The notes under the pieces are model-generated. The model did no database searches. It saw nothing but the letters and a program-made list of their open reading frames with translations, and was not told the DNA's origin. Positions 10,056 to 20,493 of a stretch of 64,000 nt of DNA are shown here, in pieces. Source of the DNA: Pezizomycotina sp. ARF18 (taxonomy: Eukaryota; Ascomycota); NCBI GenBank assembly GCA_002224055.1, contig AZLU01000050.1, positions 167,089 through 231,088 of the forward strand, written 5' to 3'. Both the position numbers and the translations under genes were made by a program. Numbering within the stretch: the first letter of the stretch is position 1; each line of letters starts with the position of its first letter.

Positions 10056-10978
10056 ATGATGAAAAAAATAAATAAATTGAACCCACATTTCGTTGGTACC
10101 CGGAATTTTTCGACTTCTGCAACAATCATAAAAATAAATCCCTTTTGAGTTACAGGATTTTGCGATGGTGAAGCTTGTTTTTTTGTATCTATTCAAAAAC
10201 ATTCAAGTTGTTCAATTGGTTGAAATATTCGTGCAGGGCTAAAAAAAGTTGGTAATTTACAGAACGTAAAATATTCAACCACTGGCGGAGCCTCTAATTC
10301 TAAAGGCCTTTCTATAATTTCAGTTAAAGTCTATAAAAATACTGATACTCAAAAGCTAGAAATCCTTGCAGAAAATAAAGGTAGATCAGGTATATACAAA
10401 TGAACAAACTTAGAAAATAATAATTGCTATATTGGAAGTTCTGTTAATTTATCTCGAAGATTTTCACAATATTACAATATTAATGTATTAACTAAGTTCA
10501 GAAAAAACAGTCTTATTCATAAAGCTCTTTTAAAGTATGGTTATTCCAAATTTAAGTTAGAAATTTTAGAATATTGTGATCGTAATGATGCAGTCAAAAG
10601 AGAACAATATTATATTAATCTCTTGAAACCGGAATACAATATTCTTAAAATAGCTGGCTCATCTTTAGGTTATAAACACACGAAAGAGAGCTTAGCTAAG
10701 ATGATAGGTAAAAAACTATCTGAAGAAACTAGGGCTAAGATGTCTAGTATTCGAACAGGAAAAAAACATACTGAAGAAACTATAGCTAAAATGAGCGCTG
10801 CAAAAAAAGATAAATGTCAATGAATGAAGTTATTGATATAAAAAATAATATTACAACTATATATGATTCTATAACAGCTGCTGCATTAGCTTTAAATATT
10901 AGAAAATCAACTATTGCTATTTATTTCGCTCGTAATCAGAAGCTTTATAAAAATCAATATATATTTAAAAAGTTGTAA
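10056..10978 (+). CDS. LAGLIDADG N-terminus interrupted by GIY-YIG gene 1
   Basis: The frame opens at ATG 10056 with a LAGLIDADG motif 1 (FWVTGFCDGEACFFV, residues 30-44) and after WNIRA passes, still in frame, into a GIY-YIG endonuclease: SGIYKWTNLENNNCYIGSS, then the NUMOD3-like repeats (SLGYKHTKESLAKM, KKLSEETRAKM, KHTEETIAKM). Near 10820 the frame shifts; the homologous C-terminus (ALALNIRKSTIAIYF to FKKL) continues at 10828-10978. The host LAGLIDADG sequence resumes at 10981 with QIGLHKRDK, exactly where the family continues after the break. Confidence 0.85.
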
Positions 10979-10980
10979 TC

Positions 10981-11961
10981 CAGCAAATTGGTTTACATAA
11001 AAGAGATAAAATTTTATTAGAACAAATAAAATCGTTTTTTGGTGTAGGTAAAATTTTCAAACAAGGTCTAAATGCTTATCAATATAGAGTTAGCTCTATT
11101 AATGATATAGTTAATGTAATAATACCTCTAAAAAGACTCTTCACTTGTGCTAGCATTTGAATGGGTTGTACTATCCTAACAATTGGCAGCAATAATAGCA
11201 GCTCAATCTTTTACAAATTATTTATTAATAACCTATTACATATTTTTACTAAAAGCTTTTGTACTGGAAATAATAATATAAACCCAGTAGTGGTATATGC
11301 CAATGCTGATATTCAAAAGCTTGATATATTACGAGAGAATAAAAATAAAAGCGGAATTTATCGGTGAATTATTAAAGAGACAGGTAAATCTTATGTGGGT
11401 TCTGCTATTGATTTATCTAAAAGATTTCGTATCTATTATTCTCTGCTTAGTATTGAAAAAATTTTAAGTAAATCTAAAAGCCGCATTCTTAGTGCTATAT
11501 TAAAATATGGTTATTCTAAATTTACTCTTGAAATCCTTGAGTATTGTGATCCTAAGGATTTAATAAAACGTGAACAATATTACATAGATTTATTAAAACC
11601 TGAATATAATATTTTAAAAACAGCTGGTTCACGATTAGGAAGTCTACACACAATAGAAACTCTAGCTAAAATGTCTAGTTCTAAAGCAGGTAAAAATTTA
11701 TCTGAAGAAACTCGAGCTAAGATATCTAGTTCTCTAGTAGGGGAAAAAAATCCAAGGTTCGGGAAAACAAGACCTGAAAGGGCTGGAATACCTTCTCAAA
11801 AAATCGAAGTTATTGATATTAAAAATAATACAACAACTATATATAATTCTATATCGTTGGCTGCATTAGCTTTAGATATTAAACAATCTCGAATTTCTAT
11901 GTTTTTTAGCCGAAATCAAAAGAGCCCTTACCAAGGTAGATATATTTTCAAAAAAATATAG
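10981..11961 (+). CDS. LAGLIDADG middle part interrupted by GIY-YIG gene 2
   Basis: Residues 1-46 are the internal part of the same LAGLIDADG protein (QIGLHKRDKILLEQIKSFFG, YRVSSINDIVNVIIP). At IIPL the host stops and, in the same frame, a second GIY-YIG protein follows: SGIYRWIIKETGKSYVGSA, LKYGYSKFTLEILEYC, REQYYIDLLKPEYNILK, NUMOD3 repeats and a helix-turn-helix-like tail (ALDIKQSRISMFF). It ends at a TAG. GIY-YIG 1 and 2 are paralogues; copies are also at 23279 and 26043. Confidence 0.85.
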
Positions 11962-12095
11962 ATAAGCTTATTATTAACAGAGATCGCTTTTTGTTAGGGT
12001 TAGAAGAGGTTGTTATTCATTAATTTTATCAGGAATTATAATAGACTTTATAGATGTTTGTTTTTTATGTACCAAAGACATAACTATTTGTTTTT

Positions 12096-12740
12096 ATGTA
12101 TCAAAGACATCCCTCGTACCCGTTAATATCTCAAAAACGTGCAGATTTTGATTTATTTAAACAAGTTGCATATATAATTAGTCAAAAAAAGCATGTAACC
12201 ATCAAAGGCTTACAAGAAATTTTAAATCTAAAAGCCTCGATGAATATGGGAATATCAGATACATTAAATGCAGCCTTTCCAAAAATTAAACCTGTAGATA
12301 GACCAATAGTTCAATTTTCAGCAATACCTGACCCTAACTGATTAGCAGGATTTGTTGACGCTGAAGGCTGTTTTATGATTAAAATTTCTAAATCTTCTAC
12401 GCACAGTTTAGGAGTTAGTGTTAGATTAAACTTTACTATAAATCAACATTCTCGTGATGCTGAATTAATAAAAGGTTTAATAGAATATTTAGGTTGTGGA
12501 AATTATTATCCAAATTTAAGCTTACCTCAAGTAGAATTTCGTGTATCAACACTAACTGACATAGATAAAATTATTTTATTTTTTGATAAATATAATCTGA
12601 TTAGTGCTAAATTAATGGATTATAAAGATTTTAACCAAGCGGTAAAGTTAATAAAAAACAAAGCTCATTTAACAGAAGAAGGTCTTAAAGAGCTTCTTAT
12701 CATAAAAGCAGGAATGAATAAAGGTAGATTAAACGATTAA
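12096..12740 (+). CDS. LAGLIDADG C-terminal part, continuation
   Basis: Open frame of 214 codons that resumes the host protein at YPLISQKRADFDLFK, the residues that normally follow IIPxFDK. Motif 2 is WLAGFVDAEGCF, and the C-terminus is AHLTEEGLKE..GMNKGRL. With 10056-10147 and 10981-11128 it adds up to one complete LAGLIDADG protein. The 130 bases before it hold a 20-bp tandem duplication (tttatgtaccaaagacat). Confidence 0.85.
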
Positions 12741-12892
12741 TCTGTTATTCTTCATGAATCTTTTATTTAGAGTAGGTGAAATAGTATTGGCTAAACCAAA
12801 AATCTTTTGATCCCCAAAAGATATATGAGGATAAGAAGAATTTATAAAAAGGATAATAATTTATAAGATTTAAAGCCTCCTTATACCACCCC

Positions 12893-13602
12893 TAAGAGCG
12901 CTTTATTTTATTAAAGCCCAATTAGGTGTTGGAACTGTTACTAAAGATAATTCAAAAGGACAAATATTGATTAGGGATAGAAAAACACTTGAAAAGGTTA
13001 TATTTCCTATATTTGATAAATATCCTCTCTTGACTAGTAAATATTTTAATTATGAAAAACTTAAAAAAGCATTTTTTATATTAGAAGATAAGAATCTTAC
13101 AAGGGATCAAAAAAATCAAAAACTTTTTGAATTAAAAAATAAATCAATTCCTGAAAATTATATATCTCCTAGTTGAAACAATATAAATTTAAAAGATATA
13201 AAAGATGTTTCTGGAATAATGACTAAATCTTGATTAGTTGGGTTTATCGAAGCCGAAGGAAGTTTTTATTTAACCTTCAAAGATTCTACTAGAATAGTTC
13301 ATGGATTTGGATTAACCCAAAAATTAGATAAAATTTTTTTGGAAGGTATTAAATTAATACTTCATATACCAACTTCTATTAGATATAAATCAAAACATAA
13401 TCATTATATTCTAGACACTACTAATTCTAGGGCTATTGAAAATATTATAAAGTTTTTCCATAACACAATGAAAGGTATGAAATCCTTTGAATATAAAATA
13501 TGAGTTAAATCTTATAATAAATATAAAGGAGATTACGAAAAACTATCTAAGGCTAGAGATACTCTCAGAAAAATTAAAACTAGATTATTAGAAATAACTT
13601 AA
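12893..13602 (+). CDS. LAGLIDADG C-terminal half of the intron 1 founder ORF
   Basis: Begins RALYFIKAQLGVGTVTKD, keeps motif 2 (SWLVGFIEAEGSFYL) and the family tail (HGFGLTQKLD, NTMKGMKSFEYKIW). It is the natural continuation of the ORF that starts at 7488, now 5 kb away. No start codon of its own. Confidence 0.75.
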
Positions 13603-13935
13603 TATTTTGATTATTAGAAATAACTTAATATTTTGATTATTAAAAAATAAGAGTGGATATTTTAGGTCAACATTTATTTAATTTTTTCTAGAAAACCCGT
13701 ATAGTTAACTGTACGGATCCTTAGCAATAGGAATTAAGGAGAAGAATAATTAATATTTAAAGCCTTACTTTACTATCTTCCTTATTAACCTCCGTTTTTA
13801 TAAAAAATTTTTAATTGTTCAAAATTAATTAAAATATATCAATTTAAGATAATAGTATAGTCTATTCAATAAAGAGATTTATTGAGTGTAACGATATTTT
13901 TAATTATGAGATAAAATGAGGTTACCAATATAAAG

Positions 13936-14093
13936 TTACCCACCTTTAGCCGGAATTCAAAGTCACAGTGGAGCAAGTATAGATTTAGCTATTTTTGGTC
14001 TACATCTAGCAGGAATTAGTTCTCTTCTTGGTGCTATGAACTTCATTACAACTGTTTTAAATATGAGAAGCCCAGGTATTAGATTGCATAAAT
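13936..14093 (+). CDS. cox1: cox1 exon b ([14 protein letters not shown])
   Basis: Encodes [20 protein letters not shown], then [20 protein letters not shown] and [12 protein letters not shown]. The 5' border follows G13935. The 3' border is taken at the T of cat aaa t. Confidence 0.9.
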
Positions 14094-14259
14094 GCTGTAG
14101 TTTCACACTAATTTGTGCGTAAGAGCCAAATTCCGGGAACACCTTAAAGCTCTAGTAACCAAAGTATTAGGAGAAACTCTGAGACTGGCCCTACTAATAA
14201 CTAGGGGTAAGGTAATATCACTAGAGATAGAAAATAGGTTATCGCGGATCTAAATGTTA

Positions 14260-14288
14260 ACTTCCCACTTGCAAAGCAAGTGGGAAGT
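14260..14288 (+). repeat. 29-nt hairpin in intron loop
   Basis: acttcccacttgc, loop aaa, then the reverse complement. An identical hairpin with identical flanks is at 45824-45852. Confidence 0.85.
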
Positions 14289-14562
14289 GAACTAAAAGAG
14301 CAACGAGTAAATGGTTCTTCAATAGCGTTATACTATTGTAAGGTGTACTCTAGTCACCGGGAAACCGGCTGTGGAGTTAAACTTCATGCAGCTCTATTTT
14401 TTTTCCTAACGAAAAAAAGCGGATCTCTTGGTCCGTAATGGAGGGCTTAGTAATTTGGGTTTAAGTGCTAATTATACTACTTAGTATAAAACCTTTAATT
14501 TACCTGTATGAAAATATTAACTTCCAAATTTATATATAATACATTTAGGTAATGTAATATAA

Positions 14563-15498
14563 ATTAGTAAAACGAAATATACTACTTCTGCTAATAAAAT
14601 AAATCCTCATTTTGTTACAGGTTTCTGTGATGCTGAATCGTGTTTTACTTTAATTATTAGCAAAAACCCTAGACTTACTTTAGGTTGAAGTGTGAAATTA
14701 GTTTTTAATATTCATTTACATTCGAAAGATATAAATAGTTTATATCTAATTCAACGTTTCTTTGGTGTAGGTAATGTAACTCTTCACGGAGATAGTGCTC
14801 ATTATCAAGCTGTAAAACTAAGTGATTTAGCTTGTATTATTGAACATTTTAACAATTTTCCGCTGAAAACTGAAAAGTATGTAGATTTTTTATTATTTAA
14901 AAAAGCTTTTAATATAGTAAATAGTAAACAACATCTAATTGAGGCTGGTTTTACCAAACTTATTAGTATTAGAGCAACTCTTAATAAAGGTTTATCCGAA
15001 AGATTAATGACTGCATTTCCAAAAGTTGTTCCTGAGCCAAGACCTCAAGTATCAAAAACTACTTTAAATTCTAATACACCAGGAGTTAAATATTGATTAG
15101 CAGGTTTTACTTCTGGTGAAGGGTGTTTCTTTATTAAAGTAAGCAAATCTAAAACACACAAATTAGGTAAAAGTGTAACCCTTTATTTTTTAGTAAATCA
15201 AAATAATAGAGATGCTAAATTATTAGAAAGTTTTACACAAGTTTTTGGTTGTGGTAGTTATTCTATTAACGAGAAGACTAATGTTGGTACATTTGCTGTA
15301 CGAGGCTTTAATGATATAATAGGTAAGATTATACCTTTTTTTGAAGAGTATCCAATACTAGGTGTAAAAGCTAAAGATTTTGAGGACTTTAAACAAGCAT
15401 CCGAAATAATGAAAAATAAGGCTCATCTTACTGAAGAGGGGTTAGATAAAATTATCTTAATAAAATCAGGAATGAATTTTAAAAGAAAATTACAATAA
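14563..15498 (+). CDS. LAGLIDADG homing endonuclease (cox1 intron 2)
   Basis: About 311 codons open with no early ATG. Motif 1 FVTGFCDAESCF (ESC in place of EGC) and motif 2 WLAGFTSGEGCFFI; conserved middle FFGVGNV and tail KNKAHLTEEGLDK..GMNFKRK. It lies 3' of the core, near the end of the intron. No frameshift is seen. Confidence 0.85.
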
Positions 15499-15720
15499 AT
15501 AGTATAGAATAATTATACATCTAGACCTCATCTGAACTCTTTTGTATATAATACAAAGAATAAAAAGATAGATAAGTCTTTATGTGATTTATTGGAAAAA
15601 AGGTATAGCTTTACATTAAAGATATCACCTTCATATAGCTAATTATCATGAAACTTATTATTATCTTAGTAATACTAGGTCTTATTTGATAAATGTCTAT
15701 ATTTTGTGGAACGAAATTAG

Positions 15721-15788
15721 TTTTATTTGGTTGAGCTGTTATTGTTACAGCTGTTTTATTATTACTATCATTACCTGTACTCGCGGGT
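15721..15788 (+). CDS. cox1: cox1 exon c (LFGWAVIVTA..VLAG)
   Basis: Encodes LFGWAVIVTAVLLLLSLPVL and AG, a transmembrane helix of subunit 1. Ends at T of ggt. The frame continues into the intron ORF. Confidence 0.9.
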
Positions 15789-16757
15789 AGGCTTTATAGT
15801 TCTTCGGCTTTAAATTGTAATAAAATTTCTTTATCTTCTGCCTTGGCATTCAAGGAGTTACAAATCAAACTAAATCCTTACTGAATAACCGGGTTTGTAG
15901 ATGGTGAGGGTTCATTTATGGTGAATATCAGTAATAGTTCAAAATATAATACAGGTTGAAAGGTAGAAGCTATATTTTCAATAGGTCTTCATAAAAAAGA
16001 TCGAATGATATTGGAACTTATTCAAAAATTTTTTGGTGTGGGTAATATTTATTCGCACGAGAATGGAGTTCAATATATGGTATCTTCAATAAAGGATTTA
16101 ACCAATGTAATTATTCCTTTTTTTGATAAATATTCTCTTATTACTCAGAAGCGTGCTGATTTTGAGTTATTCAAAAGAGTCATTTTAATGATAAGTCGCA
16201 AAGAACATTTAACAATCGAAGGTTTACAACAAATAGTTAATATCAGAGCGACAATTAATCGAGGTCTTACAGATGTATTAAAAAAAGCTTTTCCTAAAAC
16301 TATTCCTTTTCAGAGACCTTTAGTTGAAGTTCCCAAAACCTTTGATCCTAATTGAGTAGCTGGTTTCATAAGCGCGGAAGGATGTTTTTTAATTGAAATT
16401 TCTCCATCAAAAACGAAATTAGGAAAAGCAGTAAAATTAGTATTTTCAATTAGTCAACATTCTCGGGATAGAGAGTTGATGAAAAATTTTATTTCTTATT
16501 TCGGATGTGGTTATTATGTTTCTCGTAATAATAAAGATTTCTCCGTGGATGAATTCAGAGTAAAAAAATTTTCTGATTTAATTAATATCATCATTCCATT
16601 TTTGGAAAAATATCCAATTATTGGTGAAAAGGTTAAAGATTTTGAGGATTTTAAACAAGTTTCTTTTTTAATGAAAAAAAAGGCTCATTTGACCCTTGAA
16701 GGATTAAAAAAAATTTATCAAATAAAAATGCGGATGATTACTAGAAGAAAAATCTAA
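15721..16757 (+). CDS. LAGLIDADG endonuclease read through from cox1 exon c
   Basis: The exon frame continues uninterrupted for 344 codons. After a linker come WITGFVDGEGSFMV, FFGVGNIYSHENG, KRADFELFK, motif 2 WVAGFISAEGCFLI and the C-terminus KKAHLTLEGLKK. Exon-fused endonuclease/maturase reading frames are the classic fungal cox1 arrangement. All motifs look intact. Confidence 0.88.
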
Positions 16758-16837
16758 TCTATCTTTGATTTGTTAATATAGATTGGATTATTGCTGTGAT
16801 TTGCTTTATGTTGTTTTCATTTGGTGAATTTGAAATG

Positions 16838-16892
16838 GGAATGGGTTAATATGACTAGTAGCAATTTAATATTGTGAGGAGGGCGGTGGGCC
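16838..16892 (+). repeat. dispersed repeat R1, copy
   Basis: gaatgggttaat, actagtagcaattt and tgtgaggaggg, shared with copies at 31658, 34413 (diverged), 48880, 55635 and perhaps 8932. Usually placed just after an endonuclease ORF or a gene. Confidence 0.7.
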
Positions 16893-16908
16893 ATATTAAA
16901 CCCACATA

Positions 16909-17015
16909 TTCGTAAAAGAAATAAAAATTCTTATTTATGCTTTAAACAAAGTATTAAAAATAAAGATTATGTATTACATTTATATAGTTTATTTCAAGAA
17001 TATTGTAAAATTATT
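16909..17015 (+). pseudogene. copy of LAGLIDADG_2 segment
   Basis: About 105 bases (tattcgtaaaagaaataa onward) nearly identical to 17405-17510, coding IRKRNKNSYLCFKQSIKN. The copy is out of context and not preceded by a start. Confidence 0.8.
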
Positions 17016-17094
17016 ACTTATTTAAAGCCTAGTTTAATACAAAATTATATACTATCAAGGTTATGTCTACAAATCTTTAAGGTCTAAAGATCAA

Positions 17095-17993
17095 AAATTA
17101 AATACTTGATGAATTTCAGGGGATTATTGACGATGAGTGTTGTTTCTTGAGAATCATAAAAGTAAGGTTATATTTAGAATTTACCCTAGATTTCAAATTG
17201 GGCAAAATTCAAAAGATAGACCTCTCTCTTAAAACTAATTAAATTAAGCTTAAGTGAAGGTACAATTTATAAACGATAAATCTTGTCAATTGGTTGTATC
17301 TTCAATCAAAGATTTAGAAAAACAACAACCCAAAACTATTACTTATGATGATATTCCTTCTGAATTGAAAGAAATTATTATAGGATTAGCTCTGGGTGAT
17401 TTATATATTCGTAAAAGAAATAAAAATTCTTGCTTATGCTTTAAACAAAGTATTAAAAATAAAGATTATGTATTACATTTATATAGTTTATTTCAAGAAT
17501 ATTGTAAAATGAGTCCAAGGGTTAAAGATGCAATTTTAAATGGAAAAACTCATCAGTGTATTTCGATACATTAACTTATGAGGCATTTAACTATTATTAT
17601 AATTTATTCTATAGTAATAATACAAAAATTGTTCCTTCTAATATTGCAGAATTATTAACTGCTAGAGGTTTAGCCTATTGAGCAATGGACGATGGGTCCG
17701 CGGATCGTTCGGGTTTTATTTTACATACTAATGCATTTACTTTAAAAGAAGTTGAATTATTAATAAAAGCATTAAAAACCAAGTTTGATCTAGATTGTTC
17801 TATACATACTCGTAATGATAAAATTAATCAACCTTATTTAATTTATATCAAAGCAAATTCTTGAAATAAATTCAAAAGCTTAATAAAACCATACGTAATA
17901 CCACACTTTGCATATAAATTAGTTTTAAGAGGAGGGTTTACAAAAAAAACTTCTAAGCCATCAATAAATAAAAATTCATCTGATAGCACTTAA
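17095..17993 (+). pseudogene. broken LAGLIDADG_2 endonuclease
   Basis: 17254-17574 encodes IIIGLALGDLYIRKRNKNSC (motif 1 ALGDL), then near 17565 the frame shifts and continues to 17993 with LTARGLAYWAMDDGSADRSG (motif 2 AMDDGS) and KPYVIPHFAYKLVLRGG. Upstream, 17095-17250 (NTWWISGIIDDECCF) is a scrap of a different LAGLIDADG ORF with a damaged motif. Mosaic and frameshifted. Confidence 0.7.
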
Positions 17994-18190
17994 TCTACTT
18001 GCAAATTGTCTTGTAACCTTATTGGTTTTATTATCGTCTAATTTAGAACTTTATGTTTATTTAGCGGGTAGACATAATACTCTTTGGTTAAATGTCGTAT
18101 TAATCAAATATTATAAGCTATTTAATTTAATTCTGCCCGCCTTAAATCTAGTTAAATGCTGAAAACTCTTAAGCCCTAAGTAGTTTCTTA
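17994..18190 (+). other. unassigned short open stretch
   Basis: One frame is open for about 60 codons (LVTLLVLLSSNLELYVYLAG and more) and looks like a membrane segment. It has no ATG and no family I recognise; it may be a remnant of a respiratory gene. Confidence 0.3.
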
Positions 18191-18461
18191 GGCTTTTATT
18201 TTTACATTTTGTATTTATAGATAATAGTAATAATCTTAATGGAAATTGCAATAAATATTTAATTGATATTGCAAAAGACAATCAGCAGGGTTCTAAAGTT
18301 ATATATTTATTATAAATAAGTCCCTCAGAGGCCATACACTAGAACTTATTTGTTGTATTATAATTAATGATTTATTATTTACAACTTAGATAAGTAAGAT
18401 ATGGCCCCATCATTAATGTGAATTAATGTGTATCTACTTTAAACAAGATTATTGTTTTTAA

Positions 18462-18487
18462 AACCAGACGAGCTAGCTCGTCTGGTT
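18462..18487 (+). repeat. 26-nt perfect palindrome
   Basis: aaccagacgagct followed by its exact reverse complement. It sits upstream of a group I core, with no gene. Confidence 0.9.
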
Positions 18488-18589
18488 ATGGGATTTAGTC
18501 CAGTAGATCAAGATATTGGGAATTACTATGGTAAAAATATGGGACCTAAAAATCTCTTATAGACCAATATGTAGAAGTGAACCTTCTGC

Positions 18590-18810
18590 TCAAAACCTTC
18601 AAATTGCGGAAACGCCCTAAATAATTTTAACCAAACAATAATTACATATCTTGTGGCACAGGTAATGACTCGTGGTACGGTAAAATAGAAATTAATTTTT
18701 GAAAGAGAAATGGGCAATCTGCAGCCAAGCACCTATTGGGTGTGTTGTTCATCGACTAAATGTAGGTTGGCGTGAATAACGCTTAATATATAGTCAAGCC
18801 CCGCTCGAAA
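18590..18810 (+). other. second group I core inside cox1 intron 3
   Basis: caaattgcggaaacgcccta (Q-like), aatgggcaatctgcagccaa, gttcatcgactaaatg (R-like, P7) and atatagtcaagcc (S-like) are in canonical order. This is a different group I class from the cores with tgctggaaacc. It suggests an intron inserted in an intron, or a relic brought with a donor sequence. No attached ORF is evident. Confidence 0.7.
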
Positions 18811-18884
18811 GAGTGCAAGAGCATATGCTCTGTTAAATGGATAGTTGCTTCACTTATGCCTAATTTAGTAAGTTTATCGACCCC

Positions 18885-18999
18885 CTCCCCTCCGGTGGGG
18901 AAGGGGGTTATTAAATTTTTTTTATTTGAAAATAATTATCCCCTCGCCTTATTTTTTTTTATTCTAAAAAAAATTTTTTAGGCAAAGGCGGAGCGATTA
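18885..18999 (+). repeat. GC cluster pair
   Basis: A hairpin ccccctcccctccggtgggg-type cluster is followed by cgcctta, a poly-T/poly-A stem, and ttaggcaaaggcggagcg. Related clusters are at 36313, 50350, 57172 and 61725. Confidence 0.65.
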
Positions 19000-19322
19000 C
19001 AGAATTTTATCCTTTAATAATTAATTTTTAAGAGCATTTATTAGTATGGTTAAAAATACACTTTTCAATAAATTTCTAAAAAATAATTTGATCCTGTTAG
19101 AAAAAAAACAAATTAATATTTATCAATACAAAAATTGGTAATCAATCTAGTTTAATAATTTTAGTTTTATATTCCTTATTTTAACTAGCAGTGATTCCTA
19201 CATCCAAATCTTCGTCTCTACCACGCAGCGTTACAACTTAAAGAATTTGACCATAACATTGTTTGGTGTAAATAAAACAATTCAATAAAGCCGTAAGTTT
19301 CTTTTTATTTAAATTTCATATT

Positions 19323-19847
19323 ATGTTAATCTCTATTTTATTATTAACCCCACTAGAGTACTTTCTTATTTCAGTCATAATATTACTTTGTATTATTACT
19401 GTTTTCGTAGTTCCTTTTTATTTTTTAATGGATGCTAAACCTTCACCCCAAATTAAGGTAGAAGTAGAACCTCAAATTAAGATTGAGGAAGGCTCGATTA
19501 AAAAAGAAAATCCCAACGAGGTTCACTTAGCTTATACGTACAATGAGGATATTAGTAAATGCTGTATTTTCGATATATCAGACCCTTCTTTTACACACGA
19601 ACGCACAATATTTCGCTCTTCTCTTGGTACTAAAATTAATGACATTTCAGTAGTTTCATATAATGGAATAAATCATCGTTGTTTTACTAGGCTTCCTACC
19701 CGTTTTAGTACTGTAGCTACATCCCAAACTTTTGGTTGCAAGGACTTTTTAGGTGTGACGGTTTATTCTGGAGGGGCTCCTGCGGCAAAGAGTTTTAGTT
19801 CTAATGGTAGACCTCTAATTACTGTATTTAATGTCAATTTTATTTAA
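19323..19847 (+). CDS. unknown ORF with one membrane helix
   Basis: 174 codons from ATG. Residues 1-35 form a hydrophobic helix (ISVIILLCIITVFVVPFYF) and the rest is soluble, with a charged repeat (KVEVEPQIKIEEG) and a Cys-containing C-terminal domain (KCCIFDISDPSFTHERT, QTFGCKDFLGVTVYSGG). I do not recognise it. Its base composition is less AT-rich than its neighbours, and it lies just upstream of nad4 fragments inside a cox1 intron, so it may have arrived with them, for example from a plasmid or another genome. Real coding status is unproven. Confidence 0.5.
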   Translation: MLISILLLTPLEYFLISVIILLCIITVFVVPFYFLMDAKPSPQIKVEVEPQIKIEEGSIKKENPNEVHLAYTYNEDISKCCIFDISDPSFTHERTIFRSSLGTKINDISVVSYNGINHRCFTRLPTRFSTVATSQTFGCKDFLGVTVYSGGAPAAKSFSSNGRPLITVFNVNFI

Positions 19848-19867
19848 TATCAATGGTGCGATTATTT

Positions 19868-19936
19868 GATGTTACTATTTTACTTGGAGTTTATCCAACT
19901 CCAATTTTAGATGGATTACATTACTATCTACTCTAA
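19868..19936 (+). pseudogene. nad4: nad4 C-terminal fragment
   Basis: DVTILLGVYPTPILDGLHYY followed by LL and a stop matches the conserved C-terminus of NADH dehydrogenase subunit 4 (LLGIYPxPILDGLHY). Only about 22 codons remain. The more N-terminal nad4 piece lies downstream, so the order is scrambled. Confidence 0.75.
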
Positions 19937-20029
19937 TTCATTCTTCTAACGTTGACAAGCTTTACTGACTTTCATTCCTTTATACACAATAACAAAAAAA
20001 AATATTAAAAGAGATTTAGATCAATGCTA

Positions 20030-20275
20030 GAACAGTTTTTATAGCTCTCTAGAAGGATTAGCTCAAATTAGAAAAATCAAAGCGGTGCTATTGTTTTAGG
20101 ATTAGCTCATAATTTGTTTCTTCAGGGTTATTTATATGTGCAATAGTATATTATAGAGGATTAGTACAAGTTATGCCTGTTTTCTCTATACTTTTTTTTT
20201 ATTCTATGTTTAGCTAACATGGGAGCTACGCCTTTTTTTTTTTTATTTTATAGGTGAATTTCTTTCACTCTAATA
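20030..20275 (+). pseudogene. nad4: nad4 internal fragment
   Basis: Short frames give GLFICAIVYYRGLVQVMPVF-like sequence, then CLANMGA and FIGEFLSL, the conserved nad4 helices. Frameshifts occur at poly-T runs, for example at 20190-20245. It is not a functional gene; the intact nad4 is expected elsewhere. Confidence 0.7.
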
Positions 20276-20383
20276 GATATAAAATTAATAAAATAATAAA
20301 ATAAAACTATATTATCCATAAGTGAATATAAAGCTATTTAGGGAGAAGGTACCTTAACTCTGCCTAAATATTGGCTAAAAAGG

Positions 20384-20493
20384 TATATCTGTCTTACTGA
20401 TCGTAATTTCAATACATCATTCTTTGAAACTGTAGGGGGTGGTGACCCAATCCTTTACCAGCATCTTTTCTGATTCTTTGGTCATCCGGAAGT
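20384..20493 (+). CDS. cox1: cox1 exon d ([16 protein letters not shown])
   Basis: Encodes [17 protein letters not shown], then [16 protein letters not shown], with the active-site histidine of GHPE. The first few residues (YIC) do not match the usual AITML, so the true 5' border or a missed micro-exon is unresolved. Confidence 0.88.

Larger units (their letters stand above)
7361..13935 (+). other. cox1 intron 1, 6.6 kb, group I, multiply invaded
   Basis: The 5' core segment is at 7381-7480 (gcgggaaca and ttatagactactc), and the matching S segment atagtctatt is at 13856-13865, so the catalytic RNA is split by 6.3 kb of ORFs. Inside are a chimeric LAGLIDADG ORF, a second C-terminal copy, a structured block, a LAGLIDADG gene split by two GIY-YIG genes, and the original ORF's C-terminus at 12893-13602. 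Confidence 0.75.
14094..15720 (+). other. cox1 intron 2, group I, with LAGLIDADG ORF
   Basis: Core at 14128-14360: attccgggaacaccttaaagc, tcgcggatctaaa, aagagcaacgagtaaatgg and aaggtgtactctagt. The same core type recurs at 37603, 45160, 45680, 57840 and 59890. Its peripheral loop carries a hairpin (14260-14288) identical to one in an rns intron. Confidence 0.8.
15789..20383 (+). other. cox1 intron 3, 4.6 kb composite
   Basis: Starts with the exon-fused ORF, then holds a dispersed repeat, a duplicated and broken LAGLIDADG_2 gene, a second group I core at 18590-18810, GC clusters, an unknown ORF and two nad4 fragments. The 3' border is set at G20383 but the exon junction is about three residues short of normal cox1. 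Confidence 0.65.

Noticed and set aside
8389-10125. Minus-strand ORFs at 8389-8619 and 9748-10125
   Set aside because: They are antisense to a LAGLIDADG remnant and to structured intron RNA, with no motif and no minus-strand gene elsewhere.
18526-18732. Minus-strand ORF over the 18.6 kb region
   Set aside because: It overlaps a clear plus-strand group I core.
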